Assembly: GCA_013215105.1 (NCBI GenBank)
Contig: JABSPL010000193.1
Coordinates: 1 to 64,000, forward strand
Origin: Flavobacteriaceae bacterium
Lineage (GTDB): Bacteria > Bacteroidota > Bacteroidia > Flavobacteriales > Flavobacteriaceae
Length of the DNA: 64,000 nucleotides
Reading direction: 5' to 3'
Below the pieces are notes generated by a model. That model was not told where the DNA came from, ran no database searches, and worked only from the letters and a program-made list of their open reading frames with translations. The translations under genes and the position numbers were made by a program. Below, piece by piece: positions 52,977-62,394 of the stretch. How positions within the stretch are numbered: position 1 is the stretch's first letter; every line of letters starts with the position of its first letter.

Positions 52977-55346
52977 TTAAAATATTTTATCAGCATCAAT
53001 ATCTGTCTTAATATCTGTCTCAATATCTTTATCAATGAATATAAAGTCTAAATGCTTTCGTTCTATATCGGTCTTTTTAACCTTTATCATAACGTCGTTG
53101 CCTAGCTGATACTGTTTGCCGTTTCTTTTGCCTACTATAGCATATAATTTTTCATTGAAATAGTAAGAGTCGTCTTTCAGGTCTCTAATACCTACCATTC
53201 CCTCACATTTATTAGCTTTTATTTCTACATATATACCCCATTCTGTAACTCCTGAAATTACTCCTTCAAAAACTTCATCTTTGTGGTTGTCCATGTATTT
53301 TACTTGCATATATTTTATAGAATCCCTCTCTGCCTTGGCAGCAGTGTTTTCCATTTCAGAACAATGCTTACAGTATTCGTTGTATTTCTTGCTATCAGTA
53401 GACTTTCCTTGGTCTATATAGTGCTGAAGTAAACGATGCCCCATCACGTCAGGATAACGACGTATAGGAGATGTAAAGTGACTGTAATGCTCAAAAGCCA
53501 AACCGTAATGCCCTATGTTTTCAGTGCTGTATTCTGCCTTACTCATAGTTCTTATCACCAAAGTTTCTATCATATTAGACTCAGCTTTTCCGTGTACTTG
53601 TTTCAATAATTCATTCAAAGAACTAGTGATGCTTTCTTTTGTTGATAGATCTATTTTATAGCCAAATTTTTCTACAAACTCTTTCAAATCGGCTAATTTG
53701 TCTTCTTTCGGATTGTCATGAGTTCTATATATATAAGTCTTTTTAGAATCTTTGTTTTCAGGAGTTAAACTTATGAATTCCGAAACTTTTCTGTTAGCGA
53801 GCAACATGAATTCTTCTATTAGCTTATTAGCGTCTTTAGATTCCTTGAAGTTTACTCCTATTGGTTCGTTTTCTTCATCCAAATCAAACTTAACCTCTAT
53901 TTTGTCAAAAGATAAAGCACCGTCATCCATACGTTGTTTCCTTAGTATTTTGGCTAGTTCATCCATTTTTAATATAACATCTTGTAAGTCGTCTTGCTTA
54001 CCTTCTATTACATCTTGAGCTTGTTCGTAAGTATACCTTTTGTCTGAATATATTACAGTTCTACCAAACCATTTGTTCTTAATATTAGCCTTGTCATCTA
54101 ATTCGAATATAGCCGAAAAAGTTAATTTTTCTTCGTTAGGTCTAAGTGAACAAACTTTATTAGATAGTATTTCGGGTAACATAGGTATTACTCTGTCTAC
54201 CAAATAAACAGAAGTAGCTCTCTGGTAAGCCTCGTCGTCAAGTATACTACCTGTCTTTACATAATGAGAAACGTCAGCTATATGTATACCTATTTCGTAG
54301 TTCCCGTTTTCTAAAACCTGATAAGACAAAGCATCATCAAAATCTTTAGCATCTTTAGGATCTATAGTGAAAGTACAGATAGATCTCATATCTCTTCTCT
54401 TAGATATTTCTTCTTCCGATATTGTAGTATCTATATTTTCTGCCTCTAACTCCACTTCTTTAGGAAATTCGTAAGGCAAGTCGTAGCTCGCAAGTATCGA
54501 ATGTATTTCGGTATTGTGTTCACCAGGTCTTCCTAAGCAATTTTTTATTTTTCCTGAAGGGTTTTTAGAGTGTTTTGCCCATTCCGTTAGTTCTACCACA
54601 ACTTTATCTCCGTCTTCTGCTGAGTTAAAATTGTTTTTAGAAACAAAAATGTCTGTATTCATTTTGTAATCATCTACTATTACAAAACCAAAATCTTTAC
54701 TTATTTTCAAAACTCCTACGTAATTAGTTCTAGCTCTTTTTACAACTTCTACAACGTCTCCTTCTTGCTTGTCTTTATTACCTCTTTTAAAAACATGAAC
54801 TTTTACAGTGTCACCGTTAAGTGCTCTGTTTATATTTTTAGAATGTATAAAAACATCATCTTCTAGCTCGTCACATACCAAATATCCGTTTTTACTAGAG
54901 TTTATATCTATAGTTCCTTCGTAGTATTTAGCATTGTCTCCTTTTGGAGTGTTTACTTTAGAACTGTTGTTCTTGTTGTCAGAAACAGTTTTTTTGTTCG
55001 AAGGGTTTTTACTTTTCGTTCTTCTTGGTTTAGCTTTTGCTTCTCCTTTTATTTCCTCTTTTGTGTCACTTTGGGCTTTCACCTCTTTATTAGCTATACG
55101 AGCTTCTCTTTCTTCTTTTTTCTTAGCGTTGTATATTCTCTTTTCTTTAGCAGTGTATTTCTGTTTATTGTTTACTCTTGCTTTGTTATTGTTCTTTTTA
55201 GAACCGAAATCAGTTTTTGTCTTGTTTCCTTTACTTTTGTTGTTTTTTTTAGCCGAAGTGTTTTTACTTTTAGGCTTTTTAAAAAAACTTAGAAGAGAAT
55301 TTGTGATTTTTCTTACTATTCCTTCCTTTTTATTCTTTTTTGTCAT
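52977..55346 (-). CDS. rnr: Ribonuclease R
   Basis: This 789-residue 3'-5' exoribonuclease degrades structured RNA. Cold-shock-like domains cover about 140-290. The RNB catalytic domain carries TIDPKDAKDFDDAL with the magnesium-binding aspartates. GLAFEHYSHFTSPIRRYPD closes the active site, and an S1 domain ends the protein (FEGVISGVTEWGIYVEIKA). The first 130 or so residues are an unusually Lys/Asn-rich disordered tail, probably RNA-binding. Confidence 0.94.
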   Translation of the reverse strand: MTKKNKKEGIVRKITNSLLSFFKKPKSKNTSAKKNNKSKGNKTKTDFGSKKNNNKARVNNKQKYTAKEKRIYNAKKKEEREARIANKEVKAQSDTKEEIKGEAKAKPRRTKSKNPSNKKTVSDNKNNSSKVNTPKGDNAKYYEGTIDINSSKNGYLVCDELEDDVFIHSKNINRALNGDTVKVHVFKRGNKDKQEGDVVEVVKRARTNYVGVLKISKDFGFVIVDDYKMNTDIFVSKNNFNSAEDGDKVVVELTEWAKHSKNPSGKIKNCLGRPGEHNTEIHSILASYDLPYEFPKEVELEAENIDTTISEEEISKRRDMRSICTFTIDPKDAKDFDDALSYQVLENGNYEIGIHIADVSHYVKTGSILDDEAYQRATSVYLVDRVIPMLPEILSNKVCSLRPNEEKLTFSAIFELDDKANIKNKWFGRTVIYSDKRYTYEQAQDVIEGKQDDLQDVILKMDELAKILRKQRMDDGALSFDKIEVKFDLDEENEPIGVNFKESKDANKLIEEFMLLANRKVSEFISLTPENKDSKKTYIYRTHDNPKEDKLADLKEFVEKFGYKIDLSTKESITSSLNELLKQVHGKAESNMIETLVIRTMSKAEYSTENIGHYGLAFEHYSHFTSPIRRYPDVMGHRLLQHYIDQGKSTDSKKYNEYCKHCSEMENTAAKAERDSIKYMQVKYMDNHKDEVFEGVISGVTEWGIYVEIKANKCEGMVGIRDLKDDSYYFNEKLYAIVGKRNGKQYQLGNDVMIKVKKTDIERKHLDFIFIDKDIETDIKTDIDADKIF

Positions 55347-55667
55347 TTATTGTGTTTTGTTATATCATATTAGTAGAACAAATAAAATACATTTTTAAGT
55401 TTTCTATATTTGTAAAATGTTATTTTAAAGTATATTGTTGTACTTAAGCTACAAATATATTAAGATAGTTCCGAAAAACAATATTAAGATTGCTAATTAA
55501 ATTCTTTTATTATTTAAATAATTAATAATCAATACATTGTACTTTGACTTATATTTTCTATTTTTACTTGTTTCATTGTTTTTTGTCTGTTTTAATTATT
55601 TTTAGATATAAAAGAGCAAAAAAGTTTGTAGAGCTGTAAAAAAGAACTACTTTTGCCTAGCACTTTT
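55347..55667. other. Intergenic region before tRNA-Pro
   Basis: 321 bases between the rnr start and tRNA-Pro. Apart from the tRNA promoter near its end it is AT-rich, and no gene or strong hairpin is seen. Confidence 0.5.
55625..55655 (+). promoter_or_regulatory. Promoter of tRNA-Pro
   Basis: TTTG at 55625-55628, a 19-base spacer and TACTTTTG at 55648-55655 match the Bacteroidota consensus. The tRNA begins 12 bases later. Confidence 0.8.
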
Positions 55668-55742
55668 CGGGGTGTAGCGTAGCCCGGTCATCGCGCCTCG
55701 TTTGGGACGAGGAGGTCGCAGGTTCGAATCCTGCCACCCCGA
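55668..55742 (+). tRNA. tRNA-Pro (anticodon TGG)
   Basis: 75 bases. Acceptor arms CGGGGTG/CACCCCG pair fully. The anticodon stem CCTCG/CGAGG encloses TTTGGGA, with anticodon TGG. The T-arm is GCAGG-TTCGAAT-CCTGC. The 3' CCA is not encoded. Confidence 0.97.
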
Positions 55743-55743
55743 C

Positions 55744-55781
55744 AAAAACCGCCAATTTCATATGATATTGACGGTTTTTTT
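55744..55781. terminator. Terminator after tRNA-Pro
   Basis: AAAAACCGCCAAT and ATTGACGGTTTTTTT form a stem with one mismatch, just after the tRNA. It also lies 5 bases past the stop of the convergent gene. Confidence 0.85.
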
Positions 55782-55785
55782 ATGC

Positions 55786-57273
55786 CTATATTTTTATTTT
55801 CTTATACTCCTTCATCTGTTTTGTAGGCTCTATAGTAGAGTGGTTTGCCCATATTTTGTCATCAAACTCGTCTACATGTATTATGTCAATATGTTCTTTT
55901 TGTTTGAAGTTATCAAATTCACTATCGTTTATTTTATTTTCTTTAATCACAAAAAACTCTACAGATTCCTCCGTTTTTACAGATAGATTAAGTTTTATTT
56001 TTAATTCGCTTAGCTTTTTGTCGAATAGAAATCTATCCTTTTTCTTCTGAAGAGATATCTTTCTCTTTACTCCTGTGGAGATTACTTGCTTGTAAGAAAA
56101 ATATTTTAATTCGTAATTACCATCTATCTTCTCAAATGCTATAGATGCTTTAAATTGTTCTTGCTTAAAACTTAGCCCCATAAGGCTAATGTCTACCCCC
56201 GACTTACCTTCTGCATATTGATAATCGGCTTTTATAAGAGCAAAGGTTTCTGTAGAAACGTATATTTCACCTATGTATCTGCCTTTTCTTTTTGGCTCAA
56301 AATCTATTATATAAACTTCTTCATCGTCAACTTCTGTTATTCCTATTACTGTATAGTCATATCTTTTTGGCTTGTATAAAAACTCCCATTTTTTTTCATC
56401 TTCAAAGCTAGTGAATCTCAATTTATCTACTACAGATTTGGTTTTGTCGCTTGTAGGCATTCTGTCATCTCTCTCAATTTCCACGATACTATCTTTATCT
56501 TCATTTACATCTATTTTGCTTCCGAAAATACCGCTTTTTATTTTCCAATATTCTTTTTCGTTAATGTCTTCAAATGCACTTTTAAAAAGTGTTTCTATCT
56601 GTTTAGCATCGGCTATGTCTTTTTCTTTAAGAGCAACTAATTTGATAGGGTTTGTTTTTATTTCAGAGTTATTTTTAATATATATGTCTGCCAAAAAATC
56701 ATCGTATGATGTTGTTTGTCTTGGAATCATTTTTTCAATCCTTCTAATAACACTTTCGTCTATATTATCAATATTACTTTTTTTATAGTCTAGTTTAAAT
56801 CTTTCAATATCGACTATTTGTCTATTACGTACGAAAATTTTCTTTTTACTGGTTAAGGTCTTGTAGTTTGTGCTTTGGTTTAATAGTATTTTTTCGACTA
56901 TTTCCATAAGATCAATCTCTCTATTAGTAAGTACAACCTCATCTAAACTCATAGGTTCCTCGGTAAGTTTTATGGTGATTCCATTGATTAATTCACTTAC
57001 TTTTAGTTCCGAATATTTATATCCGATATATTTAAAGAGTATTATTTCATCTGCTTCCAATTCGGATGTGTTTATAGCAAATACACCTTTTTCATTACTC
57101 AAAATACCAGTATTATTACTTATTATATGTATAGTGGCATAGGGAAGTGGGCTATTGTCTTTACTGTCAAGTATTGTTCCTGTTATTTTTGAAGATTCGA
57201 CGTTTTTACTTTGAGCATTTATAGTTATACTTATAAGTAATAGTATTATTGCTAGTATTTTTCTGATATTCAT
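55786..57273 (-). CDS. Exported carboxypeptidase-regulatory-like protein, copy 1
   Basis: This 495-residue protein has a signal peptide (1-21, ITINAQ). A CarboxypepD_reg-like domain covers about 28-110 (KITGTILDSKDNSPLPYAT). A large unassigned C-terminal region holds charged helices and a YIIDFEPKRKGRYIGEIYVS segment typical of Bacteroidota outer-membrane lipid-sorting-like folds. It is the product of a tandem duplication, with its paralogue at 57960. Function unknown; its link to porX suggests an envelope or secretion role. Confidence 0.82.
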   Translation of the reverse strand: MNIRKILAIILLLISITINAQSKNVESSKITGTILDSKDNSPLPYATIHIISNNTGILSNEKGVFAINTSELEADEIILFKYIGYKYSELKVSELINGITIKLTEEPMSLDEVVLTNREIDLMEIVEKILLNQSTNYKTLTSKKKIFVRNRQIVDIERFKLDYKKSNIDNIDESVIRRIEKMIPRQTTSYDDFLADIYIKNNSEIKTNPIKLVALKEKDIADAKQIETLFKSAFEDINEKEYWKIKSGIFGSKIDVNEDKDSIVEIERDDRMPTSDKTKSVVDKLRFTSFEDEKKWEFLYKPKRYDYTVIGITEVDDEEVYIIDFEPKRKGRYIGEIYVSTETFALIKADYQYAEGKSGVDISLMGLSFKQEQFKASIAFEKIDGNYELKYFSYKQVISTGVKRKISLQKKKDRFLFDKKLSELKIKLNLSVKTEESVEFFVIKENKINDSEFDNFKQKEHIDIIHVDEFDDKIWANHSTIEPTKQMKEYKKIKI

Positions 57274-57320
57274 TTTAAGATTTTAGTTACTGACGATTGA
57301 CTTATAGTTTTGTTTCCGTT

Positions 57321-57955
57321 TTACTTTTTAGGTTCTAATACTATTATAGGAATCAGTATTTCTTCCATAGAAACCCCTCCGTGTTGGTAAGTGTTTTTGA
57401 AGTAATTAGAATAATAATTGTTATTGTAAGCGAAAAATAACCTTCTTTTGCAAAAATAAATGTTTCGTTAATAGAACTGGTTGGTGAAAATATGTCTTTA
57501 GGCTTTTTACTTCAAATACATTCTTACTTTCAAAAGTCATTTTAGTAGACTTTTTATATCTTATATTAGAGTTTATTTCTTTATTAGATATTACTTTGGT
57601 GCTTTTTTTACAATTTATAGTGCTATGGTCGGTTGTTATTATCAAGGTTGGGTTTTCTTCTTTAGCTTTCTTTATTAGTTCAAGTATAGGTGAGTTTTTT
57701 AAACCAAGAATATGTAAATGAACGATGCGATTTGTCGTCGGTTACCAGCTTTTTTATAAAATATATTTCTGTTTTAGAATGAGATATTATATCTATAAAA
57801 TTATAAACTAATACCGTCAAATCATTTTCAGACATTGATTTTAAATTGTCGGTTAAGCTATTGCTTTTTTCAAATTACTAATTTTCTAATATCCTATCTT
57901 AAGGTTACTTCTCTGTAGTTGTAGTTTGAGTGGCTCCTCTTCGTTCTTATTTTTA
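57321..57955 (-). pseudogene. porX: Truncated, frameshifted porX copy
   Basis: The minus strand repeats the last 210 or so codons of porX (residue 300 onward). A long open piece at 57645-57421 reads IITTDHSTINCKKSTKVISN, differing from porX at about five of the first 50 positions. Single-base losses near 57497 and 57440 break the frame. The end HGGVSMEEI and stop at 57321 still line up. The receiver domain and most of the PglZ domain are absent, so this is a duplication remnant. Confidence 0.85.
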
Positions 57956-57959
57956 CTGC

Positions 57960-59480
57960 CTATATTTTTATTTTTTTATACTCCTTCATCCGTTTAGTAG
58001 GTTCTATAGTAGGGTGATTTCCCCATATGTTGTCGTCAAACTCATCTATACGTATTATATCTACATATTTTTCTTGTTTGAAATTGTCGTACTCACTATC
58101 AGTTATCTCCTCTCTGTTAATTACAAAAAACTCTACAGAGCTCTCCCTCTTTATAAGCATATTTAGTTTTATTTTAAGTTCTCTTAGTTTTTTATCTATC
58201 AAAAATCTATTTCTTTTTTTCTGAAGAGCTAGTTTTCTTTTCGCACCTATGGAAAAAATTGTTTTCTCAGAAAAATATTTTAATTCATAATTACCGTTTA
58301 TTTTTTCGAAAGCTATAGATATTTTAGATTGTTCTTTCTTATAGATGAATTTCAGAAGACTAATGTCTATACCTGATTTACCTTCGGCATATTCGTAGTC
58401 AGCCTTTATTAAGGCAAAAGTTTCTGTAGAAACGTACATTTCGCCAATGTATAGACCTTTTCTCTTCGGCTCAAATTCTATTATATATACTTCCTCGTCA
58501 TCTACTTCTACTGTTCCTATTAAGGTGTAATTATATCTTCTGGGTTTGTGTAAAAATTCCCACTCAGTTTCTTTTAGAAACTGAGTATCCTTAATATGGT
58601 TTAGTATATCGTAACTCATGTTACTTGTTAATTTCGTGTCTCGATTAACGTCTTTTTTAACGTCTGTTTTAACGGATATGATACTGCCCTTGTCTTCATT
58701 TATGTCTATTTTACTTCCAAAAATGCCACTTTTTATTTTCCAGTATTCTTTTTTGTTAGTGCCTTCAAATTCATTTTTAAAAAGAGTTTTTATCTGCTTT
58801 ATCCCGGCTATGTCTTTTTCCTTAAGTGCTACAAATTTTATCGGTTTTGTTTTTATTTCTGACTTTTGTTCTGAGTCGTTTCTAATATATATATCTGCCA
58901 GAAAATCATCGTAATAAGTTGTATCTGTTATCAATTCTTCTTCTATTTTATTTATGACACTCTCATCTATATTGTCTATAGTGCTCTTTTTGTAATTTAA
59001 TTCAAATTTATCAATATCGGCAAAGCGCTTATGGCGTAAAAATATTTGTTTTTTACTTGTTAAGGTTTTGTAGTTTTCACTTTGGTTCAGTAGTATTTTT
59101 TTAACTATTTCTCTAGGGTTTATATTTTTGTTAGTCAGTATCACTTCGTCTAAACTCATAGATTCTTCGACAAGTTTTATTGTAATACCGTTGATCAATT
59201 CACTTACCTTCATATCTGAAGACTTGTAGCCTATACGTTTGAAGCGTATTATTTCATCTGCTTCCAATTCAGATGTGTTTATAGAAAACACTCCTTTTTC
59301 ATTGCTAAAAACCCCGGTATCACTACTTATTATGTATATAGTAGTGTAGGGTAGAGGGCTATTGTCTTTGCTGTCAAGTATAGTTCCTGTTATTTTTGAA
59401 GATTCGACGTTTTTACTTTGAGCATTTATAGTTATACTTATAAGTAATAGTATTATTGCTAGTGTTTTTCTGATATTCAT
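57960..59480 (-). CDS. Exported carboxypeptidase-regulatory-like protein, copy 2
   Basis: This 506-residue protein is the paralogue of the gene at 55786. Its first 48 residues are nearly the same (MNIRKTLAIILLLISITINA, then KITGTILDSKDNSPLPY). It shares the domain layout: signal peptide, CarboxypepD_reg-like domain, and YIIEFEPKRKGLYIGEMYVS late in the protein. An extra segment near residue 260 (KTDVKKDVNRDTKLTSNM) is missing from copy 1. It follows porX by about 40 bases on the same strand, so it is probably the ancestral position. Confidence 0.82.
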   Translation of the reverse strand: MNIRKTLAIILLLISITINAQSKNVESSKITGTILDSKDNSPLPYTTIYIISSDTGVFSNEKGVFSINTSELEADEIIRFKRIGYKSSDMKVSELINGITIKLVEESMSLDEVILTNKNINPREIVKKILLNQSENYKTLTSKKQIFLRHKRFADIDKFELNYKKSTIDNIDESVINKIEEELITDTTYYDDFLADIYIRNDSEQKSEIKTKPIKFVALKEKDIAGIKQIKTLFKNEFEGTNKKEYWKIKSGIFGSKIDINEDKGSIISVKTDVKKDVNRDTKLTSNMSYDILNHIKDTQFLKETEWEFLHKPRRYNYTLIGTVEVDDEEVYIIEFEPKRKGLYIGEMYVSTETFALIKADYEYAEGKSGIDISLLKFIYKKEQSKISIAFEKINGNYELKYFSEKTIFSIGAKRKLALQKKRNRFLIDKKLRELKIKLNMLIKRESSVEFFVINREEITDSEYDNFKQEKYVDIIRIDEFDDNIWGNHPTIEPTKRMKEYKKIKI

Positions 59481-59520
59481 CTTAAAATTTTAGTTACTGA
59501 CGATTGACTTATAGATTTTT

Positions 59521-61059
59521 TTATGTTTTAGGATCTAATATTATTAAAGGAATCAACATTTCCTCCATAGAAACCCCTCCGTGTTGATAAGTGTTTTTGA
59601 AGTAATTAGAATAATAATTGTAATTGTTATTGTAAGCGAAAAAATAATCTTCTTTTGCGAAAATAAATGTTTCGTTTGCCGAATTGGTAGGTAAAAAAAC
59701 ATCCTTAGGGCTTTTTATTTCAAATACATTTTTGTCTTCAAAGGTCATTTTATTAGACTTTTTATATCTTATATTAGAGTTTATTTCTTTATTAGATATT
59801 ACTTTGGTGCTTTTTTTGCAATTTATAGTTCCATGGTCGGTTGTTATTATCAAGGTTAGGTTTTCTTCTTTAGCTCTTTTTATTAGTTTGAGTATAGGGG
59901 CGTTTTTAAACCAAGAATATGTAAGAGAACGATACGATTTGTCGTCGGTTACTAGCTTTTTCATAAAATCTAATTCTGTTTTAGAATGAGATATTATATC
60001 TATAAAATTATAAACCAATATAGTTAAGTCGTTTTCAGAGATAGATTTAAGATTGTCTGCCAAATCATTACTTTTCTTAAGGTTACTAACTTTGTGGTAT
60101 CCTATTTTTAGTTTACTTTTGGATAACTGTAGTCTTAATAGCTCTTCTTCATTTACATTTTTACCTCCTTCTTCGTTTTCATCTATCCATAATTCTGGAT
60201 GATCTTTTTTTATGTCTATAGGGTGTTTTCCTGCGAAAAAAGAATTACGAGCATACTGAGTCGTAGTAGGCAATATGCTAGTGTACATGTGCTCTTCTCT
60301 TATATTATAATGCTCAGTTATTATTGGCGATATTGTCTTCCATTGGTCATATCTTAAATTGTCAATTACTATGCAAAGTGTTTTTTCTTTTTGAGCTATA
60401 GGGTTTATTATAGTTTTAAACACGTTAGTAGAATTTATGTTTTGCTTGTCTTTAACTATTTCTTTATAGTTGTTTTTTATGTATTTAAAAAAGTTTTTAT
60501 TAGCTTCTTCCTTTTGCGATTTTAATATATTAGATAACGATTCTTCTTGTATCAAATCAATATCAAGTTCCCATTTGGTTAATGTTTTATGTATTTGATG
60601 CCATTCTTCTAAGGAATCGGCAGTTTGTATGTCGTCAGATATTTTAATGAATTCTTGAGTGTAACTACTGGTCGTTTTCTGGTGTATAAGGTCGTTTAAA
60701 TCTAAATGTTTTTTAAGACAAAGTAATATTTGACTAGGTTTTACTGGTTTTATCAGGTAGTCACTTATTTTAGAGCCGATAGCCTCTTCCATTAGGTTTT
60801 CTTCTTCACTTTTGGTTACCATAACTACAGGAGTCTCGGGTTGTATTGTCTTTATTTCGGTGAGAGTTTCTAGCCCCGATAAGCCAGGCATATTTTCGTC
60901 CAGAAAAATAAGGTCGAATTTTTTAGTTTTACAAAGTTCTAAAGCATCAGAACCGTTAAACGATTTTTCGACATCATAGTTCTTTTTTTCTAAGAATATT
61001 ATGTGAGGTTTCAAAAAATCTACCTCGTCATCGACCCAAAGAATTCTAAATTTATTCAT
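59521..61059 (-). CDS. porX: PorX-type response regulator with PglZ phosphatase domain
   Basis: This 512-residue regulator of the type IX secretion system has a receiver domain (1-120) with Asp11/Glu12 (ILWVDDEVD), phospho-acceptor Asp54 (LIFLDENMPG) and Lys104. A helical linker leads to a PglZ/alkaline-phosphatase-like domain, about 220-512, with the Asp of VIDNLRYDQW, a nucleophile Thr in LPTTTQYARN and the metal site TTDHGT at 407-412. In Porphyromonas it works with PorY and SigP. Its 3' third has been copied downstream. Confidence 0.95.
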   Translation of the reverse strand: MNKFRILWVDDEVDFLKPHIIFLEKKNYDVEKSFNGSDALELCKTKKFDLIFLDENMPGLSGLETLTEIKTIQPETPVVMVTKSEEENLMEEAIGSKISDYLIKPVKPSQILLCLKKHLDLNDLIHQKTTSSYTQEFIKISDDIQTADSLEEWHQIHKTLTKWELDIDLIQEESLSNILKSQKEEANKNFFKYIKNNYKEIVKDKQNINSTNVFKTIINPIAQKEKTLCIVIDNLRYDQWKTISPIITEHYNIREEHMYTSILPTTTQYARNSFFAGKHPIDIKKDHPELWIDENEEGGKNVNEEELLRLQLSKSKLKIGYHKVSNLKKSNDLADNLKSISENDLTILVYNFIDIISHSKTELDFMKKLVTDDKSYRSLTYSWFKNAPILKLIKRAKEENLTLIITTDHGTINCKKSTKVISNKEINSNIRYKKSNKMTFEDKNVFEIKSPKDVFLPTNSANETFIFAKEDYFFAYNNNYNYYSNYFKNTYQHGGVSMEEMLIPLIILDPKT

Positions 61060-61131
61060 ATTTTTAATTTTTTATAACAATCTTAAAAATAGATTATTAT
61101 TTTTGTATAAAATAATTTATTCTAATAAAAG

Positions 61132-62370
61132 ATGACTAACAAATTAAAAACCATTAACGACCCTGTTTATGGCTTCGTGAATATAACTTTCGATATAGTT
61201 TTTGATGTAATGGAACACCCTTATTTCCAGAGGTTAAGGCGTATTACTCAGATGGGTTTGTCGCATTTGGTTTACCCTGGAGCTTTACATACTAGGTTTC
61301 ACCATGCTATAGGTTGTATGAATTTAATGGTCAAAACAGTTGCTAGTTTAAGGTCTAAAAATATAGAAATAAGCCGAAAAGAAGAAGAAGCTCTCTGTTT
61401 GGCTATACTTTTACACGATATTGGACATGGTCCTTATTCTCATGCTCTGGAATATTCTATACTTGTAGATATTAGTCATGAGTATATGTCTGTAAGGTTT
61501 ATGGAAGAATTAAATATAGTTTTCGACAATAAATTAGACTTAGCTATTAAAATATTTAAGAACCAATATGATAGACCTTTTTTTAACCAGCTTATATCAG
61601 GACAATTAGATTTGGATAGGTTAGATTATTTAAAAAGAGATAGTTTTTATACCGGAGTGACCGAAGGAAATATAAATACAGAAAGGATAATAAGTATATT
61701 AAATGTCAAAGACGAGATGTTGGTTATAGAAGAAAAAGGAGTTTATTCTGTAGAGAAATTTTTGTTAGCTAGGCGTATGATGTATTGGTTAGTTTATTTA
61801 CATAAAGCAGGTCTTGCAGCCGAAAACACATTGGTTAAGGTTCTGAAAAGAGCTAAATATTTGATTTCTATAGGACGTGATTTACCAGCGACTTCTAGCT
61901 TTAAATATTTTTTAAAAAGAGATATTAAAAAAGATGATTTAACTAAAAAAATTATTGGCGTTTTTGCTCAAATAGATGATTTTGATATAATGACATCTAT
62001 TAAGCAGTGGGTTTTTGATAAGGATATTGTTTTATCTAGTTTGTCAAAGATGATTGTTAATAGAGATCTGCCTTATTTGCATTTGAGAAATAAAGAATAT
62101 AGTGAAGATGAATTGAAAAAACATAAAAAAGAATTGAAGTCTAGGTGTAAAATGACAGATGAGGAATTAGATTATTTTGTTTATAAAGGAGTAGTTAGTA
62201 ATACACTTTATGATACGGGAACTAAAACTCAACAAATAAATATAGTCAAAAAATCAGGAGAATTAGTAAATATAGTTGATTCTTCCGATTCTTTAGTTTT
62301 AGAATGGACTGATAATAAGGTAGAAAAGTATTTTATTATTTATCCCAAATCAGAAAGTATGATATTTTAA
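61132..62370 (+). CDS. HD-domain phosphohydrolase (dNTPase-like)
   Basis: This 412-residue protein has HD-superfamily motifs RFHHAIGCMNLM, LLHDIGHGPYSHALE (the HD pair) and the distal Asp in GQLDLDRLDYLKRDS. It resembles SAMHD1/YwfO-type dNTP triphosphohydrolases of about 400 residues. A TATTTTTG -7 box lies at 61098-61105. It is followed by lpxD after 24 bases, a common Flavobacteriia order. Confidence 0.9.
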   Translation: MTNKLKTINDPVYGFVNITFDIVFDVMEHPYFQRLRRITQMGLSHLVYPGALHTRFHHAIGCMNLMVKTVASLRSKNIEISRKEEEALCLAILLHDIGHGPYSHALEYSILVDISHEYMSVRFMEELNIVFDNKLDLAIKIFKNQYDRPFFNQLISGQLDLDRLDYLKRDSFYTGVTEGNINTERIISILNVKDEMLVIEEKGVYSVEKFLLARRMMYWLVYLHKAGLAAENTLVKVLKRAKYLISIGRDLPATSSFKYFLKRDIKKDDLTKKIIGVFAQIDDFDIMTSIKQWVFDKDIVLSSLSKMIVNRDLPYLHLRNKEYSEDELKKHKKELKSRCKMTDEELDYFVYKGVVSNTLYDTGTKTQQINIVKKSGELVNIVDSSDSLVLEWTDNKVEKYFIIYPKSESMIF

Positions 62371-62394
62371 AGAATTTTAGTACTTTTGCAAGCA

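Noticed and set aside
54934-55398. Long plus-strand ORF opposite the 5' end of rnr
   Set aside because: It is the complement of the Lys/Asn-rich RNase R tail, which reads as a Leu/Phe-rich product. No start context or homology supports it.
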